DNA of 64,000 bases from Agapanthus africanus (GCA_030015575.1 CM057337.1:339832583-339896582), one strand, 5' to 3'; counted from the first letter of the stretch, positions 35,165-46,689 are shown. Notes: a model not told the origin generated them from the sequence alone. Made by a program: numbers and translations.

Positions 35165-36318
35165 CACGTATGGCTAATACCTCTGATGTGCTAGTGGTTA
35201 AATCCACAGCCATAGTATTGACGAGTCTTTAGAGTCCACCACACACTCAGTTACTCAAGTTACGGGCGAAACGCTGTAGAGACCGTATGGAGATATGGCA
35301 GGGTTCGATCAGATACGTGCTGTATTGCACGGATCGTGATCGGACGGATTTTACTAGCCGGCTTTGGTTTAAGCCGGATCCTAGTATCAGACAGTATAGA
35401 TTTTGTCTCGTTGCATTTGTATTCAGTGGGAATACAAATGCGGGCATGTATATGCAGTAGCGGGGTTTTCCTGTAATTTATTACGGGATCAGTTTTCTGA
35501 AGTTGCCAGTTGTATTCCGTTCCGGCCGGTTTTTCTTTGTTCCTTCCCGGCCGGACTTTCCGATGGAGGGGGTTATTTGAAAGTTTGCAAATAACTTATT
35601 GTGGAGGGGTTTATTGCATTATGAGGCATTATGATTGATAAAGCATCTTTGCTTTTCTTGTTCTCATGATGGTGCAATAAATGTGATTAGAATGGATTAG
35701 AGTTGATTTGGATTGTTGATGTGAGTTTTGCCTTTGGATGTGGTCACCCTCTACTTTTCCTACACTCACCTCCCTTGTATGAGTATCATTCCTCCACCAT
35801 TTTCTCATGGGGGGCCGGCCACTTTTGAAGAGAGAATGAGAGGAGTTCATTTTTGATGAGGGAATTATTCATATCTCATTTTGCATGCTTGCCACAAAGA
35901 AATCCTTCTCCTCTCCAAAGTTCATATTGATTCCTCCATCAAAGGCAACTTCACCCCATTGAGACACAAGTTCTACACTACACCTACAGCAAATCTTGGA
36001 CGCGTCGGCTAGCCAACTTCGCGCCCGAGTTGCCTCGGTCCAGAGGTGGGAGCCCGTAAAAGAATCCGGCTACATGGTGCCCTTTCCGACGAGGAGGTGA
36101 CGGACGGAGATTCCGCGGGAGATCGGAGTGGAGACGAAGACCGGAGGACACAGATCGCTCGGTATAGCTTCTACCCCATTCTCTTGATTGCTAGGATTAG
36201 ATTAATGGTTACGATCCGTGTTTTATTGTCCGCGGTAGCGCCAGTTTAAAAGTTAAGAAAATTTTTGATTCCGCATTTTGGCCTCGAGTAGAAAGCCGGG
36301 CGCTGCCGTGGCGCAACA
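35165..36318 (+). repeat. D 5' LTR, second part
   Basis: Resumes after C and ends GTGGCGCAACA. Near-identical to 52730-53877. Confidence 0.93.
35306..35595 (+). other. Hairpin train in D LTR
   Basis: 35306-35336 (CGATC and CGTGC nested with GCACG and GATCG), 35358-35377 (7 bp), 35413-35423 with 35431-35441 (11 bp perfect), 35470-35476 with 35481-35487 (7 bp, loop TTTA), 35522-35529 with 35547-35554 (CCGGCCGG pair), 35572-35579 with 35588-35595 (8 bp). Same order as in C and E with changed stem sequences. Confidence 0.75.
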
Positions 36319-36330
36319 TGGTATCAGAGC
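36319..36330 (+). other. D primer-binding site
   Basis: TGGTATCAGAGC immediately after the LTR end. Confidence 0.92.
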
Positions 36331-36529
36331 CACGCCATTAACCTAGTCTAGCTTTCTCTAGTATGTTTAAAGACTCGATCGAACAAAAATCCCAAAAACC
36401 GTATTTCGTGTGCATCAGGTTTCTGTCGAAATTTTTTGGACTCTAAAAATTTTTCAGGTTGTCTCAGAATGATGTGCAGGGTGTTCTAAGAATTCTGCAA
36501 AAATTTGGTGACCTGATTCCACTTTTCCA

Positions 36530-36574
36530 CCGCGGAACCGCGGCCAAACCCATGCATTGGCCGCGGTTCCGCGG
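36530..36574 (+). other. GC-rich leader hairpin, 18-bp perfect stem (D)
   Basis: CCGCGGAACCGCGGCCAA (36530-36547) is exactly complementary to 36557-36574, with a 9-nt loop containing CATGCA. It starts about 200 nt after the primer-binding site, the usual place of retroelement packaging/dimerisation signals. Confidence 0.85.
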
Positions 36575-37742
36575 CCATAATATGTCCACGTGGCGCCAAA
36601 TTTTTCCAGAGGCACTTGGAAATGAAAATATGGGTTTTGGGACATTCTTTTTGGGCCCAGATTTTCTGTGAGTGCTACAGTAGTGCTTGGGGACCACTTG
36701 GGTATATTTGTTCGATCGGATATTTTAAACATGCTAGTTCACAGTATTTACATTATATCTGCGACCGTAAATGTCATTTGATCGGTAAATCCAGTCTATC
36801 TGCTATAGCCCGGTTAGACGGATTTGCGAACGTGACTTTCACGTTGATGTTCTGTGTATTGCTGTGATGTTGCGGATCGGTCGTGGGGGATAGCCTGGAT
36901 GCAATGCTAGTACAGTTTTTGTTGTATTATGTACATTTGATATTGCGGGGCGAGCGTCCGACATGTGGACTGCCGTCACTGCCTGTTTGTATTATTATTT
37001 TGGGGCACGACCAGGTTGCGGTCGATGTACCCGTTGTATATATATTTTACTTTCTGTACTAGGATTGCCCCGTGGAGGGATGCACGGATAGCCGGGTTCT
37101 AGAGGGCAACGGGCCCGCATCTCATGGCATTGAGACGGAGGGGGCTTCACTCTAGAATTGGCGGGCTATTCGCCGCACTCATAGGGGTATAGGTTTGACC
37201 CAGGAGGGGTGCCCAAGTTACCGGATTCCGTGAAGTGCTGGGTGGTCCATTCACGTTGCTGAAGGGGGCTGCCTCGCTTCAGGTTTTGGCGGGTAACTTG
37301 CCGCGCCCGTAGGGGTCTAGGATTTTCATTGCACAGGCTATCCACACGACCAGGGGAACATCGGGTTTCAGTAGCGGCTCTATGAAACCTGGGGATCCCA
37401 GATATCTGTATTGTTCTGTGATGCTGGTTACTTTTCTGTGATGTTGCATTTTATCACGCCTTGAGCGAATATTATATATTGGTATATATATTTGTATATG
37501 TTTTGCATCCGCGCTAGTCCAGTCCCCGCTCTGTCGTTAGTTAGCTAACCTAACGGGTAATGACGGGACCCAGTGGCGAATGCGGATGGCATATACGTAC
37601 ATCAGTATATTTTCGTTCTTTGTGGTGTGATCAATTGATGGGACTGCGTTGATTCGGATCAATGCAAGATAAACAAACCTATTCTGATGTTGTTGGAACA
37701 TTTTTTCAAAAAGCTGTTATTGCAAGGGCATTATCTTTTGTT

Positions 37743-38016
37743 TTGCATCGTGGTATTCAGTTGAAATATTCTGCTCCTCAGTCGACGAGGCAAGGGCCGA
37801 GATCCCTTCACCGGGAGTGACCCCTTGGACAGAAGTTTGCGTCAGGGAAATAACTTCACTATAGTCGTTTACTTTTGCTTTGCATCGTGGTATTCAGTTG
37901 GAATATCCTGCACCTCATTCTACGAGGAAAGAGCCGAGATCCCTTCACCGGGAGTGACCTCTTTAGCAAAGGTTTTCGTCACTATATTTTTATAAAAAGT
38001 TATCCGGTTCCTTCAA
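37743..38016 (+). repeat. 137-bp tandem duplication (D)
   Basis: Units start at 37743 and 37880; both carry the 'gagatcccttcaccgggag' core. Confidence 0.88.
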
Positions 38017-38114
38017 CGATATCAAGTTCATTACGTTAAAGGTTTTTCGCCAAAAACCAGCCGTAGCCCTCCGTTATTTCAGATTAGTATTGCTTAGTAT
38101 TCGTGCTACGTATG

Positions 38115-38303
38115 TCGTGCATTGCCGAGGCGTAGTGTTCGGTAGCTCTGTAATGCTTTTCTGTCGCATGGATAAGTGGATTGGTTAGGACAGTCGTACG
38201 GTTATGTTGGCATTGTCAAGGACTCGTACGGGTGGGTTTAACGCAATCAAGATAATTACGGGTTGAACTTGACTAGGACTCTTTGATATGTTGGCATTGT
38301 CAA
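38115..38303 (+). repeat. Three spaced mini-hairpins, loop ATT (D)
   Basis: 38115-38128 (TCGTGC-ATT-GCCGA), 38207-38219 and 38291-38303 (both TTGGC-ATT-GTCAA). The first differs from the others at both sides of the stem but stays paired (C:G instead of T:A, one bulge). Confidence 0.75.
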
Positions 38304-38739
38304 GGTCACTTGGGTCCTAGGGGTAAAAACACACATCGGGAGTTTCAAAAGAACTGAAACTTGCCAGATATGCGCATACCTTCTGGAGTGTGATAGCGTG
38401 AGCGGATTCCGTCATGTTATCATGCGATGATAGTTGGATCCCGATTCCCACTGATGAGTTAGTTTACTCCTCGGGTGATCCCGGCTAATTCTTCTTTCAG
38501 GTTTGGGGAAGAATTCGACGTTACAGTGGGAGGTTTCCAGATTAGATAAAGTGACAACCATTCTGATCTAGGTTAGAGTGCACGCTGAGTGTTTCTTTTC
38601 TCTCTCTCTTTGGCAGCGACCATTGACCCGACCCTAGACTATGACTCAGTGACCAAGTTGACCGAACCTTCTTAACACTGGCTTTTGGATTGTCAAAGTT
38701 GCAGACCTCATTGCCACTCCTACTTTTACCCTTTTCTCC

Positions 38740-39450
38740 AGGACATCCCGTATTACTATGAACGTCCACTTCCATTGGACAAAACCATCGTATGGTTATA
38801 TACGAACTCGAAGGTTTTTATTCGAGGATGGTTTCCGGTTCTGGAGAAAACTAATAGGACTATTCAGTTGTCTTTTCCTTTTACCTTCTCTCAGGTTTCG
38901 AGTACTCCTTGGTTTAGGAGATAGTACACCTATTACGCAAATTGGATAGTCTTCTTCCAAACCATAGGCAGGTGCCGACTGGTAGGGAATGAAGAAAACC
39001 AATTAGCCTAAACGGTGTACAGAAGGTATTAAGTTAAGACAAAGAAAGGGATTAGTAAGAGGGCAAAGTAAATTGCGACTGATATTCACGACCAAACCAA
39101 GTATTTCTTTGCCAATCCTAAATCACCTTTGTATTTCTCCAGGACACTCCGTATCACTACGAAGATCCCAAGTTTATTGGATAATCCATCGTATGGTTAT
39201 ATACGAACTCGAAAGGAACTTGTTCCAGTTTGGGGATGGATCCTGGTTCAGGAGAAATAGGAATAAGGTTCATTCGGTTGTCTTTTATCTTCACCTTCTC
39301 TCGCATTGCGAGTGCTCCTAGGATTAGGACAGTACACCCATTATACTTATTGGATAGTCTTCTTCCAAACCATAGGCTGGTGCCGAACGGTAGGGAAGGA
39401 AGAAAACCATTTGGCCTAAAGGGGTGTACAGAAGGTAATGACTAAAGACA
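38740..39450 (+). repeat. 401-bp tandem duplication in gag-equivalent region (D)
   Basis: 'tatggttatatacgaactcg' recurs at 38791 and 39192, each followed by the 'ggttc...ttcagttgtctttt' and 'cttccaaaccatagg' segments. Frame 38685-38924 (79 codons) resembles no known gag. Confidence 0.8.
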
Positions 39451-40269
39451 TATAAAGGGATTTGGAGAGGTGGCAAAGAATTATACGGTTACAGTTGTGA
39501 ATCTGGATAATGGAAGAGGCATTACTATGAATACCGGGATACCCCATCGAAACATTTCAATGTTTCAATTTCACTGTGTACTGTTGAAAGAAAACTGATT
39601 TCCCAATTAGACACTTGCTCCAGGGTATGTATTTACCAGGTTTGATTCTCACATCTGTATGGCTTTACAGATGATGAGTGGGAGTAAGTTATTGGGAATT
39701 AGGTGATCATCCTCATTATATCGGAATTCGTTGTAATTGGTGATATTTGAGGAAGTCACCTGGGTTGTTTGCCGGACGGCAAATATTTGGTTTTGAATAT
39801 CCGTTGTTATGCACCAATTTCAAATTAATATATCTGTACTTCTATTTTTATAGAGTGAGATATACCTTTTGAAATTATGTCTATGACATTTACCTATATC
39901 AGTGGATGGTTAGGTAAGGAGCATTGAACAGTGGCGTAATTCTTCATAACCATAGTACAGTTTTTAACCGACGACATACAGTGAATGAGTTGTTAGACTC
40001 TGGGACTTATACAGAGTATTGTATATTGTCCAGTGTCCATTAGGACAGAGGGGTTGGTCCTCGTACTTTATTCTGTTTACTTTTAACTTCTCTAGTTCTT
40101 AGACATGTGTTTCGTAGAAACACAGGGTCTGGGTTTTGAGGAGTTATTGGTATAAGAATAGAGTAGAGAACCAGGTATTGCAAGTATCGGGATTCTTCAA
40201 GATGATCGAATATGTAGATACTTGCGTATGGTATTCAGTTGATAGTAATGAGAACTTGCTTCTCTTTCA
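39451..40269 (+). other. D: unrecognised part before integrase
   Basis: Aligned with E 47401-48239; not readable as a domain. C lacks part of it (a segment around 39760-39960). Confidence 0.5.
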
Positions 40270-41960
40270 GGTTACTCATAATTGGAAGCATTCCTAAGTT
40301 GAGTAACGCTGATCGGCCTCCTTCCATTTAGTTGACATGCACTGGAGACAGCTGCATGATTTGAATCTGGTTCAATTAAATCAGTGCCTCTGTTTCTATA
40401 TTGGATATAGAACAGTTCATATCTTGATATTGTTAAGGTACGGGGAGTTGTCCGGCTTATGCGTAAAACCAGACTCCGGATAACTCAAGGCACGTTTCTG
40501 TAATGGCTGTTTGTGGGTTGACCCAGGCTATGACAAGGGTTGACTTTCTACCATCTGGAAGATCAATAGTGATATTGTTCTTGACTCGCCACATTTTAAA
40601 AAGAAATGGATTTTTTCAGAAAAACAGTAGTGGGAGTATGGTAGAACTGGAAGTGATTCCAGAACCGCAAACGATTACTGAAGATTTGATAAGAACCTAA
40701 AGATTCAATCTGTTTTGACATTCCATTAGCCACTCCGCAGATATTGTGGGTAACCTCAGGCACCCGAGAGGTACTTCGGTATGCTCAAGGACGGTGGCAG
40801 GGAAGTTCTTGTTTACCCAGACTTGCCATTGCTGTTGTTCCAGACTGTGAGACCCGGCAGGAGGATGAGTATAGCATCATTCTAAATTGGCTTTAGAAGT
40901 GTACGTCTATATGACTCTGCCAGAGGGTTGTCGTAGTCAGTGGGAGCAACGGAAGCACAGTGGGAAAGAGGCTTATGTCTATTTATAGACTTAAGCAGAT
41001 ATAGCGGAGATAGATCATCTATTTCGGGTGTGACAGTCATAGGTTTGACTTCATCAGAATAGGGGATGGATCTGTTATGAAGGTAGTAGGGTGTGATGTC
41101 CTGGTATTTGGATGACATGCACAGAGTAGGAAGTGATATTCCTATACTACGATCGGTTATACTTTGGTTGTCACACAGTAGTTTCTCCACACAGGACTTG
41201 GATATTATATTATACATTCTGGTTACTGGATCTATAGTTTTAGATCTAGATTTGGGTGGTTTCCCAATCTGGGTACTTTGACAGCATTCTATGAGTATTT
41301 AGAATGGACAACTCCTGGCACGGTAGTGTACCTGCAGGTGATGGAGTCACCCTCTCTAAAGGTGTCTTACAGACTAAAAGGGAGAGGGATACGCATGATT
41401 GGCAAATCACTTGCTTAGGCAATTGAGTCAATCATGAGATGTCAAGTACCACATCAGATGTTGTTCTTGCAGTAGATGCAATAAGTTTATATTAATCCAA
41501 TCCTGGAGAAACAATCGGAAGCAGCTTTAGAACATAAGTGAATGTTCTAGGGAATTGATAACGGCAGCCTCCTTTAGGAGACAGTTATCATTCCAGGCTT
41601 CCAAGGTGACCTGGATGGCAGAGTGGCTGTCAGAGTTATAGTTTTCCCTCTGACGAGGGGCAGTATTTTGGACAGGTGGTCCAGGTGGACACTGAGGGAA
41701 AGGCATGGCGCAGGATACCGATTAAGTTCAGTTGACGATACAGTCTAAGAAGTTTGGATTTGGAGTTCATTTATGAGCTAGGTCCCATCAGACATCCAGA
41801 CACATTCTAAGACAGGTATTACTCATTTCGGGAGATGGCTTTCTCTGCGAACTTGAGATATTGAGAGACATAGAAAGAAACATCACAGCGGATCCACTCA
41901 CTGAGGCTATTCCTCGAACGCAATAGTTTCGCGAACGAGCTTTGTAAGACTGACTAATAG
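40270..41960 (+). pseudogene. D integrase, reverse transcriptase and RNase H remnant
   Basis: MVELEVIPEPQTITEDLI at about 40638-40691 is the linker after integrase. A SIYRLKQ-like stretch near 40978 and YLDD at 41105-41116 followed by HRVGSDIPILRSVILWLS mark reverse transcriptase. GVTLSKGV-like (about 41345) and ADPLTEAIPRTQ (about 41888) mark RNase H. Frames change and stops recur; non-functional. Confidence 0.87.
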
Positions 41961-42025
41961 AGGAGTTGGGTATTCGGTATCACACGGGCTGTGAGTATGC
42001 GACATCGTAATAATTAGCCTTGAGT

Positions 42026-42038
42026 GCAAGTGGGAGAT
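42026..42038 (+). other. D polypurine tract
   Basis: GCAAGTGGGAGAT, directly before the hybrid LTR. Confidence 0.88.
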
Positions 42039-43123
42039 TGTTGGAGATAGTGCCCTCAGAGTCAATTATTGGATCACAGGCACGTGATTGCAATGATTGA
42101 GGGAGGACCTATCCCGGTAGGACAGTCTTACTCGAGATGATAGTATGCTATCTGGTTTATCTTTATCATCGTGTACTGCTTTAGGTGACCTTACGAGTCG
42201 CTATTACACGTTGATAGAGCCCCTAGGATTCTTGCTTGACTGCCAGCAGTATGAGGGCGATCATATACGTGGGAGCTGGGGTCTATAAGCACATCCTTAA
42301 AAGGTCCCTAGTCGTGGGAGTTTCGAGACAGGGCATCGATACTCTATTAGTAGACTGGTGTATACAGTCGAGACCCCGACGAGGGGCGGTGGCCGGTCTC
42401 ACAAGCCACTGGTGTCAGTTGGATCACCTAAGATGTATACAGGTGCTCATTGGGTTATGAGTACACCGGACAGGACTCGCCGGGAACATGCTAGTTGGTC
42501 ATATACCAGACGTCAGATGGCAGTTCCCTGGTGACATGTGTGCAGGTTAGTTCATCGACCTGGGGATCGTCATTTGTCTCGTGTGAGTTCCCACTGTACT
42601 TTGATTACTACCCTACCACGGCTCAAAGGAGTCGTGCAAACAGGTTTTAGTTGGGTACAGTCCCGAGCCACATGGAGGCAGTGAGCGTATCTTCAGGGGT
42701 TCGTCTCTCCCGGTATTGGGGGTGAGGTCGTGCTGTGTCTAGGAGAGCCATTACACGAAGTCCTTGGCCAAGGCAAGGAGATTTACTGGTAGGTATTCCA
42801 GTAGTATCTCAGGGTGTTCTGGGCTACACTCCGACATGACTTGTACCGCTTTTGGGGGTCTGACTTTTACCAACCCCCTAGGCCCGCCATGCGATGCTCA
42901 TAGACGAACGGACCGGACTGTACGGATATTGTCACTGACAGGCTCAGTAGGGTTGTCAGGCTGAGTTCACTCACAGACGTCCCTTTTAGTCAATACTTGG
43001 TAGCCCGTTACGTATTGGCTTATACCTCTGACGCGCTAGTGGTTAAATCCACAACCAAGGTGTTGATGAGTCTTTAGAGTCCCCCACATTCTGTTACTCA
43101 GCTTTCGGGCGAAAGGTTGTAGA

Positions 43124-43279
43124 GGTCGTATGGAGATATGGCAAGGTCCGATCAGATACGTGCGGTATTTCACGGATCAGGATCGGACAGTTTGTACTAC
43201 AGGCCGTATGGGTATATGGCAGGGTTCGATCAGATACGTGCGGTATTGCACGGATCAGGATCGAACGGATATTACTAGC
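43124..43279 (+). repeat. 78-bp tandem duplication in E LTR
   Basis: 'cgatcagatacgtgcggtatt' context occurs twice, 78 bp apart, in both E LTRs; D and C have one copy. Each holds the CGTGC...GCACG hairpin (imperfect in the first). It creates the 152-codon frame 43130-43588 (and 51091-51549), which I do not consider a gene. Confidence 0.85.
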
Positions 43280-43333
43280 CGGTTTTGGTATAAGCCGGAT
43301 CCTAGTATAGTACAGTGTAGACTTTGTCTCATT

Positions 43334-43519
43334 GCATTTGTATTTCGGTCGAAATACAGATGCGGGTGTGTATGCACAGTATCGGGGTTTTCCTGTAATT
43401 TATTACGGGACCAGTTTTCTGGAGTTGCCAGTTTGCTTTCCGTTTCGGCCGATTTCCTTTGTTTCGTTCATTGGCCGAAGATTGGTGGAGGAGGGCTTAT
43501 TTGCATTGTTGCAAATAAG
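43334..43519 (+). other. Hairpin train in E LTR
   Basis: 43334-43346 with 43351-43363 (13 bp, one G.U), 43392-43398 with 43403-43409 (7 bp, loop TTTA), 43444-43450 with 43473-43479 (7 bp), 43496-43505 with 43510-43519 (10 bp perfect, loop TTGT). Confidence 0.75.
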
Positions 43520-44271
43520 TATTTATGGAGGGGGTCTTTGCTTATTGGTTGGATCATGATGGTTGCTCCATTGACCTTGACTTCTTGACTTCTTCATGAT
43601 GGCTTGACCATTTGGAGTCATCATGGTTGCTTTGGAGTGTTTGTTTTTGTTTGTGATGATATTGTTTTGATCATCACTCATTATTCTTCCTTCCATGATA
43701 GCTCACCCACTCCCTTGTCTTTGATTTGACTTCACTCCATTCCCACCTACCACCATCATGCTTGGCCGGCCACTAGTGAGGGTGGGGGCTTTTCTTTTGG
43801 TAGAGAGAAAATTGTCACATTCATTCTTGGCATGATACATTTTTCTTCTTCACCTCTCTTCAAGTTCTTCTTCCTCCACCACAATGGCAATCTCTATGAA
43901 CCCCAAAGTGAGACTTGAGTACTACGCATTCTAGAGCAAATCTTGGGCACGTCGAGTAGCCGACTTCGTGCCCGAGTTGCCTCGGCATTGAGGTGGGAGC
44001 CCGTAAACAAAGTAGGCGATGTGGTGCACTTCCGGCGACGAGGAGGAGACGGGACTTTTCCGCAGGAGATCGGGACCATGACGAGAAGACCGGAGGACTT
44101 GGATCGTCGGTATATCTCTATTCCCTTTCTTGTAGATAGCTAGGACTAATTAATGGTTCGATCCGGGTATTAGTGCGCGGCGGTTTGCTAAGTCCGCAAA
44201 AATTAAAGTTATTCACCGCTTCCGCATTTGGCCGTCGGTTTGACGGCCGGGGCGCCGCCGTGCACTTACAG

Positions 44272-44283
44272 TGGTATCAGAGA
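44272..44283 (+). other. E primer-binding site
   Basis: TGGTATCAGAGA, one base after the LTR; last base differs from the D and F sites. Confidence 0.88.
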
Positions 44284-44483
44284 CTCGCCATTAACTTAGT
44301 CTAGCTTGGTTTAATGTGTTTGCATTTCCGATCGATCAAAAAGTTCCAAAACCATGTTTTTCCTATCGACAGTTTTCTGTTGAAAATTTTTGGTCTCGAA
44401 AAATTTTTCAGGTTGTAAAATATTGATGTACTGGAAAATATAAGAGCACTGTAAAAATTCGATGAAGTGACTCCACTATGGGA

Positions 44484-44529
44484 GCGCGGAACCGCCGCGA
44501 AAACCCCATTCCCGCCGCTGTTCCGCCGC
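44484..44529 (+). other. GC-rich leader hairpin (E)
   Basis: GCGGAACCGCCGCG against CGCCGCTGTTCCGCC, one or two mismatches, loop about 13 nt; same position as D 36530. Confidence 0.65.
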
Positions 44530-45703
44530 ACACTGTGGAGATCACTGCACCAAATTTCTACAGTGTCTTTGTGGGCTTAAAATTGGGGTTTTGGAATATT
44601 AACATTGGGCCCAGAATTTCTTTAACTGCTACAGTATTGCTTGGGGGCCCACTTGTTAAAATTTGATTGATCGGATATTTTAAAACACATTATTTCACAG
44701 TATTTACATTATATCTGCGACCGTGAATGTCACTTGATCGGTAAATCCGGTCTAACTGCTATAGCCCGGTTAGACGGATTTGCGAACGTGACTTTCACGT
44801 TGATGTTTTGTTTTTGCTGTGATGTTGCGGATCGGTCGTGGGGGATAGCCTGGTTGCAATGCTAGTACAGTTTTGTTGTATTATGTACATTTGATTTTGC
44901 GGGGCGAGCGTCCGACATGTGGACTGCCGTCACTGCCTGATTGTATTATTATTTTGGGGCACGACCTGGTTGCGGTCGATGTACCCGGTGTATGTATATT
45001 TTACTTTCTGTACTAGGATTACCCCGCGGAGGGGTGCGCGGATAGCCGGGTTCTAGAGGGCAACAAGCCCGCATCTCATGGCATTGGTACGGAGGAGGCT
45101 TCACTCTAGGATTGGCGGGCTATTCGCCGCACTCGTAGGGGGTACAGGTTGACCCAGGAGGGGTGCCCAAGTTACCGGATTCCGTGAAGTGCTGGGTGGT
45201 CCATTCACGGCGCTGAAGGGGGCTGCCTCGCTTCAGGTTTTGGCGGGTGACTTGCCGCACCCGTAGGGGTCTAGGATTTCATTGCACAGGCTATCCATAC
45301 GACCAGGGGAACGTCGGGTTTCAGCGGCTCTGTGAAACCCGGGGATCCCAGATATCTGTATTGTTTCTGTGATGCTGTACATTTCTGTGATGTTGCATTT
45401 TATTCACGCCTTGAGCGAATATAATATATTGGTATATATATTAGTAGATGTTGTATATGTTTTGCATCCGCGCTAGTCCAGTCCCCGCTCTGTCGTTAGT
45501 AAGCTAACCTAACGGGTAATAACGGGACCCAGTGGCGAATGCGGATGGCATATACGTACATCAGTATATTTTCGTTCTTTTTGGTGTGATCAATTGATGG
45601 GACTGCATTGATTCGGATCAATGCAAGTTTAAAAACAAACCTAATCTGATGTTGTTGGAACACTTTTCAAAAGGCTGTTATTGCAAGGACGTTTACTTTT
45701 GTT

Positions 45704-45975
45704 TTGCATCGTGGTATTCATAGGAATATCCTGCTCCTCAGTCGACGAGGCAAGGGCCGAGATCCCTTCACCGGGAGTGACCCCTTAGACAAAAAGTTTG
45801 CGTCAGGGCATTAACTTCACTATAGCCGATTGCTTTTGCTTTGCATCGCGGTATTCATTTAGAATATCCTACACCCTATTCTACGGGGAAAGAGCCGAGA
45901 TCCCTTCACCGGGAGTGACCTCTTTAGCAACGGTTCTCGTCACTATATTTTTAAAAGCTATCCGTTCCTTCGACG
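45704..45975 (+). repeat. 137-bp tandem duplication (E)
   Basis: Units start at 45704 and 45841. Confidence 0.87.
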
Positions 45976-46070
45976 ATATCAAGTTCATTACGTTAAAGGT
46001 TTTCGCCAGAAACCATTCGTAGCCCTCCGTCATTTCAGTTAAATATTCGGTAGTATTCAAGCTATGTATT

Positions 46071-46264
46071 TTGACCTCACGCCAAGGCATAGTGATTGGT
46101 AGCTGCCGGGTATTTATCTGTTGCATAGATAGATGCGTTAGTTTGGGACAGTCGTACTACTATTTTGGCCTACGTCAAGGGTATGTACGGGTGGGTTCAG
46201 ATTAACCTGGATAATGACGGGCAGAACTTGACATGTGACTTATGATATTTTGACCTCACGCCAA
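46071..46264 (+). repeat. Three spaced mini-hairpins, loop CTCAC/CTAC (E)
   Basis: TTGAC-CTCAC-GCCAA at 46071-46085 and 46250-46264; TTGGC-CTAC-GTCAA at 46165-46178. Spacing 94 and 85 bp. Confidence 0.72.
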
Positions 46265-46689
46265 GGTCATAAGAGCATGGGGCAGAAATCACATCGGGAG
46301 TTTCAAAAGAACTGAAACTTGCCAGATATGCGCATACCTTCTGGAGTATGATAGCGTGAGCGAATTCCGTCACATTATCATGCGGTGATAGTTGGATCCC
46401 GATTCCCACTGATGAGTTAGTTTACTCCTCGGGTGACCCCGACTAATTCTTCTTTCAGCTTTGGAGGAGAATTTGAGGTACAGTGGGAGGATTCCAGATT
46501 AGATAAATTGGTGACCATTCTGATCTAGGTTAGAGTGCACGCTGAGTGTTTCTTTTCTCTCTCTCTTTGGAAGCGACCATTGACCCGACCCTAAGACTTT
46601 GACTCAGTGACCAAGTTGACCGAACCTTCTTAAACACCGGCTTTTGGATTGTCAGAGTTGCAAACCTCATTGCCACTCCTACTTTTACC

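Larger units (their letters stand above)
36331..38660 (+). other. D non-coding leader
   Basis: Full-length version of the leader that is shortened in C. Holds the GC hairpin, a GC-rich block (37070-37400), the CGTTAG/CTAACG hairpin at 37535-37555, tandem repeats and mini-hairpins. No gag. Confidence 0.65.
42039..44270 (+). repeat. Hybrid LTR: start of D 3' LTR fused to E 5' LTR
   Basis: The first about 320 bp are almost identical to D's 5' LTR (24781 onward) and differ at many sites from E's 3' LTR (50000 onward). After about 42490 it follows E (for example 'aacatgctagttggtcat' where D has 'aacctgctagttggga'). The switch falls in a conserved tract between about 42355 and 42487. No TSD lies at its left edge; D's polypurine tract does. 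Confidence 0.85.
44284..46610 (+). other. E non-coding leader
   Basis: Same block order as D: GC hairpin, GC-rich block (45020-45350), stem 45494-45499 with 45509-45514, tandem repeats, mini-hairpins. The minus-strand frame 45881-46126 is antisense to the element. Confidence 0.65.

Noticed and set aside
36530..36574. MicroRNA precursor or rho-independent terminator
   Set aside because: The position after a primer-binding site in four related elements fits a retroelement leader signal better; no U-tract follows and this is nuclear plant DNA.
43130..43588. 152-codon open frame repeated at 51091-51549 as a possible conserved gene
   Set aside because: The two copies are the two LTRs of E; the frame arises from a 78-bp tandem duplication and hairpin-rich LTR sequence, and C and D do not keep it.
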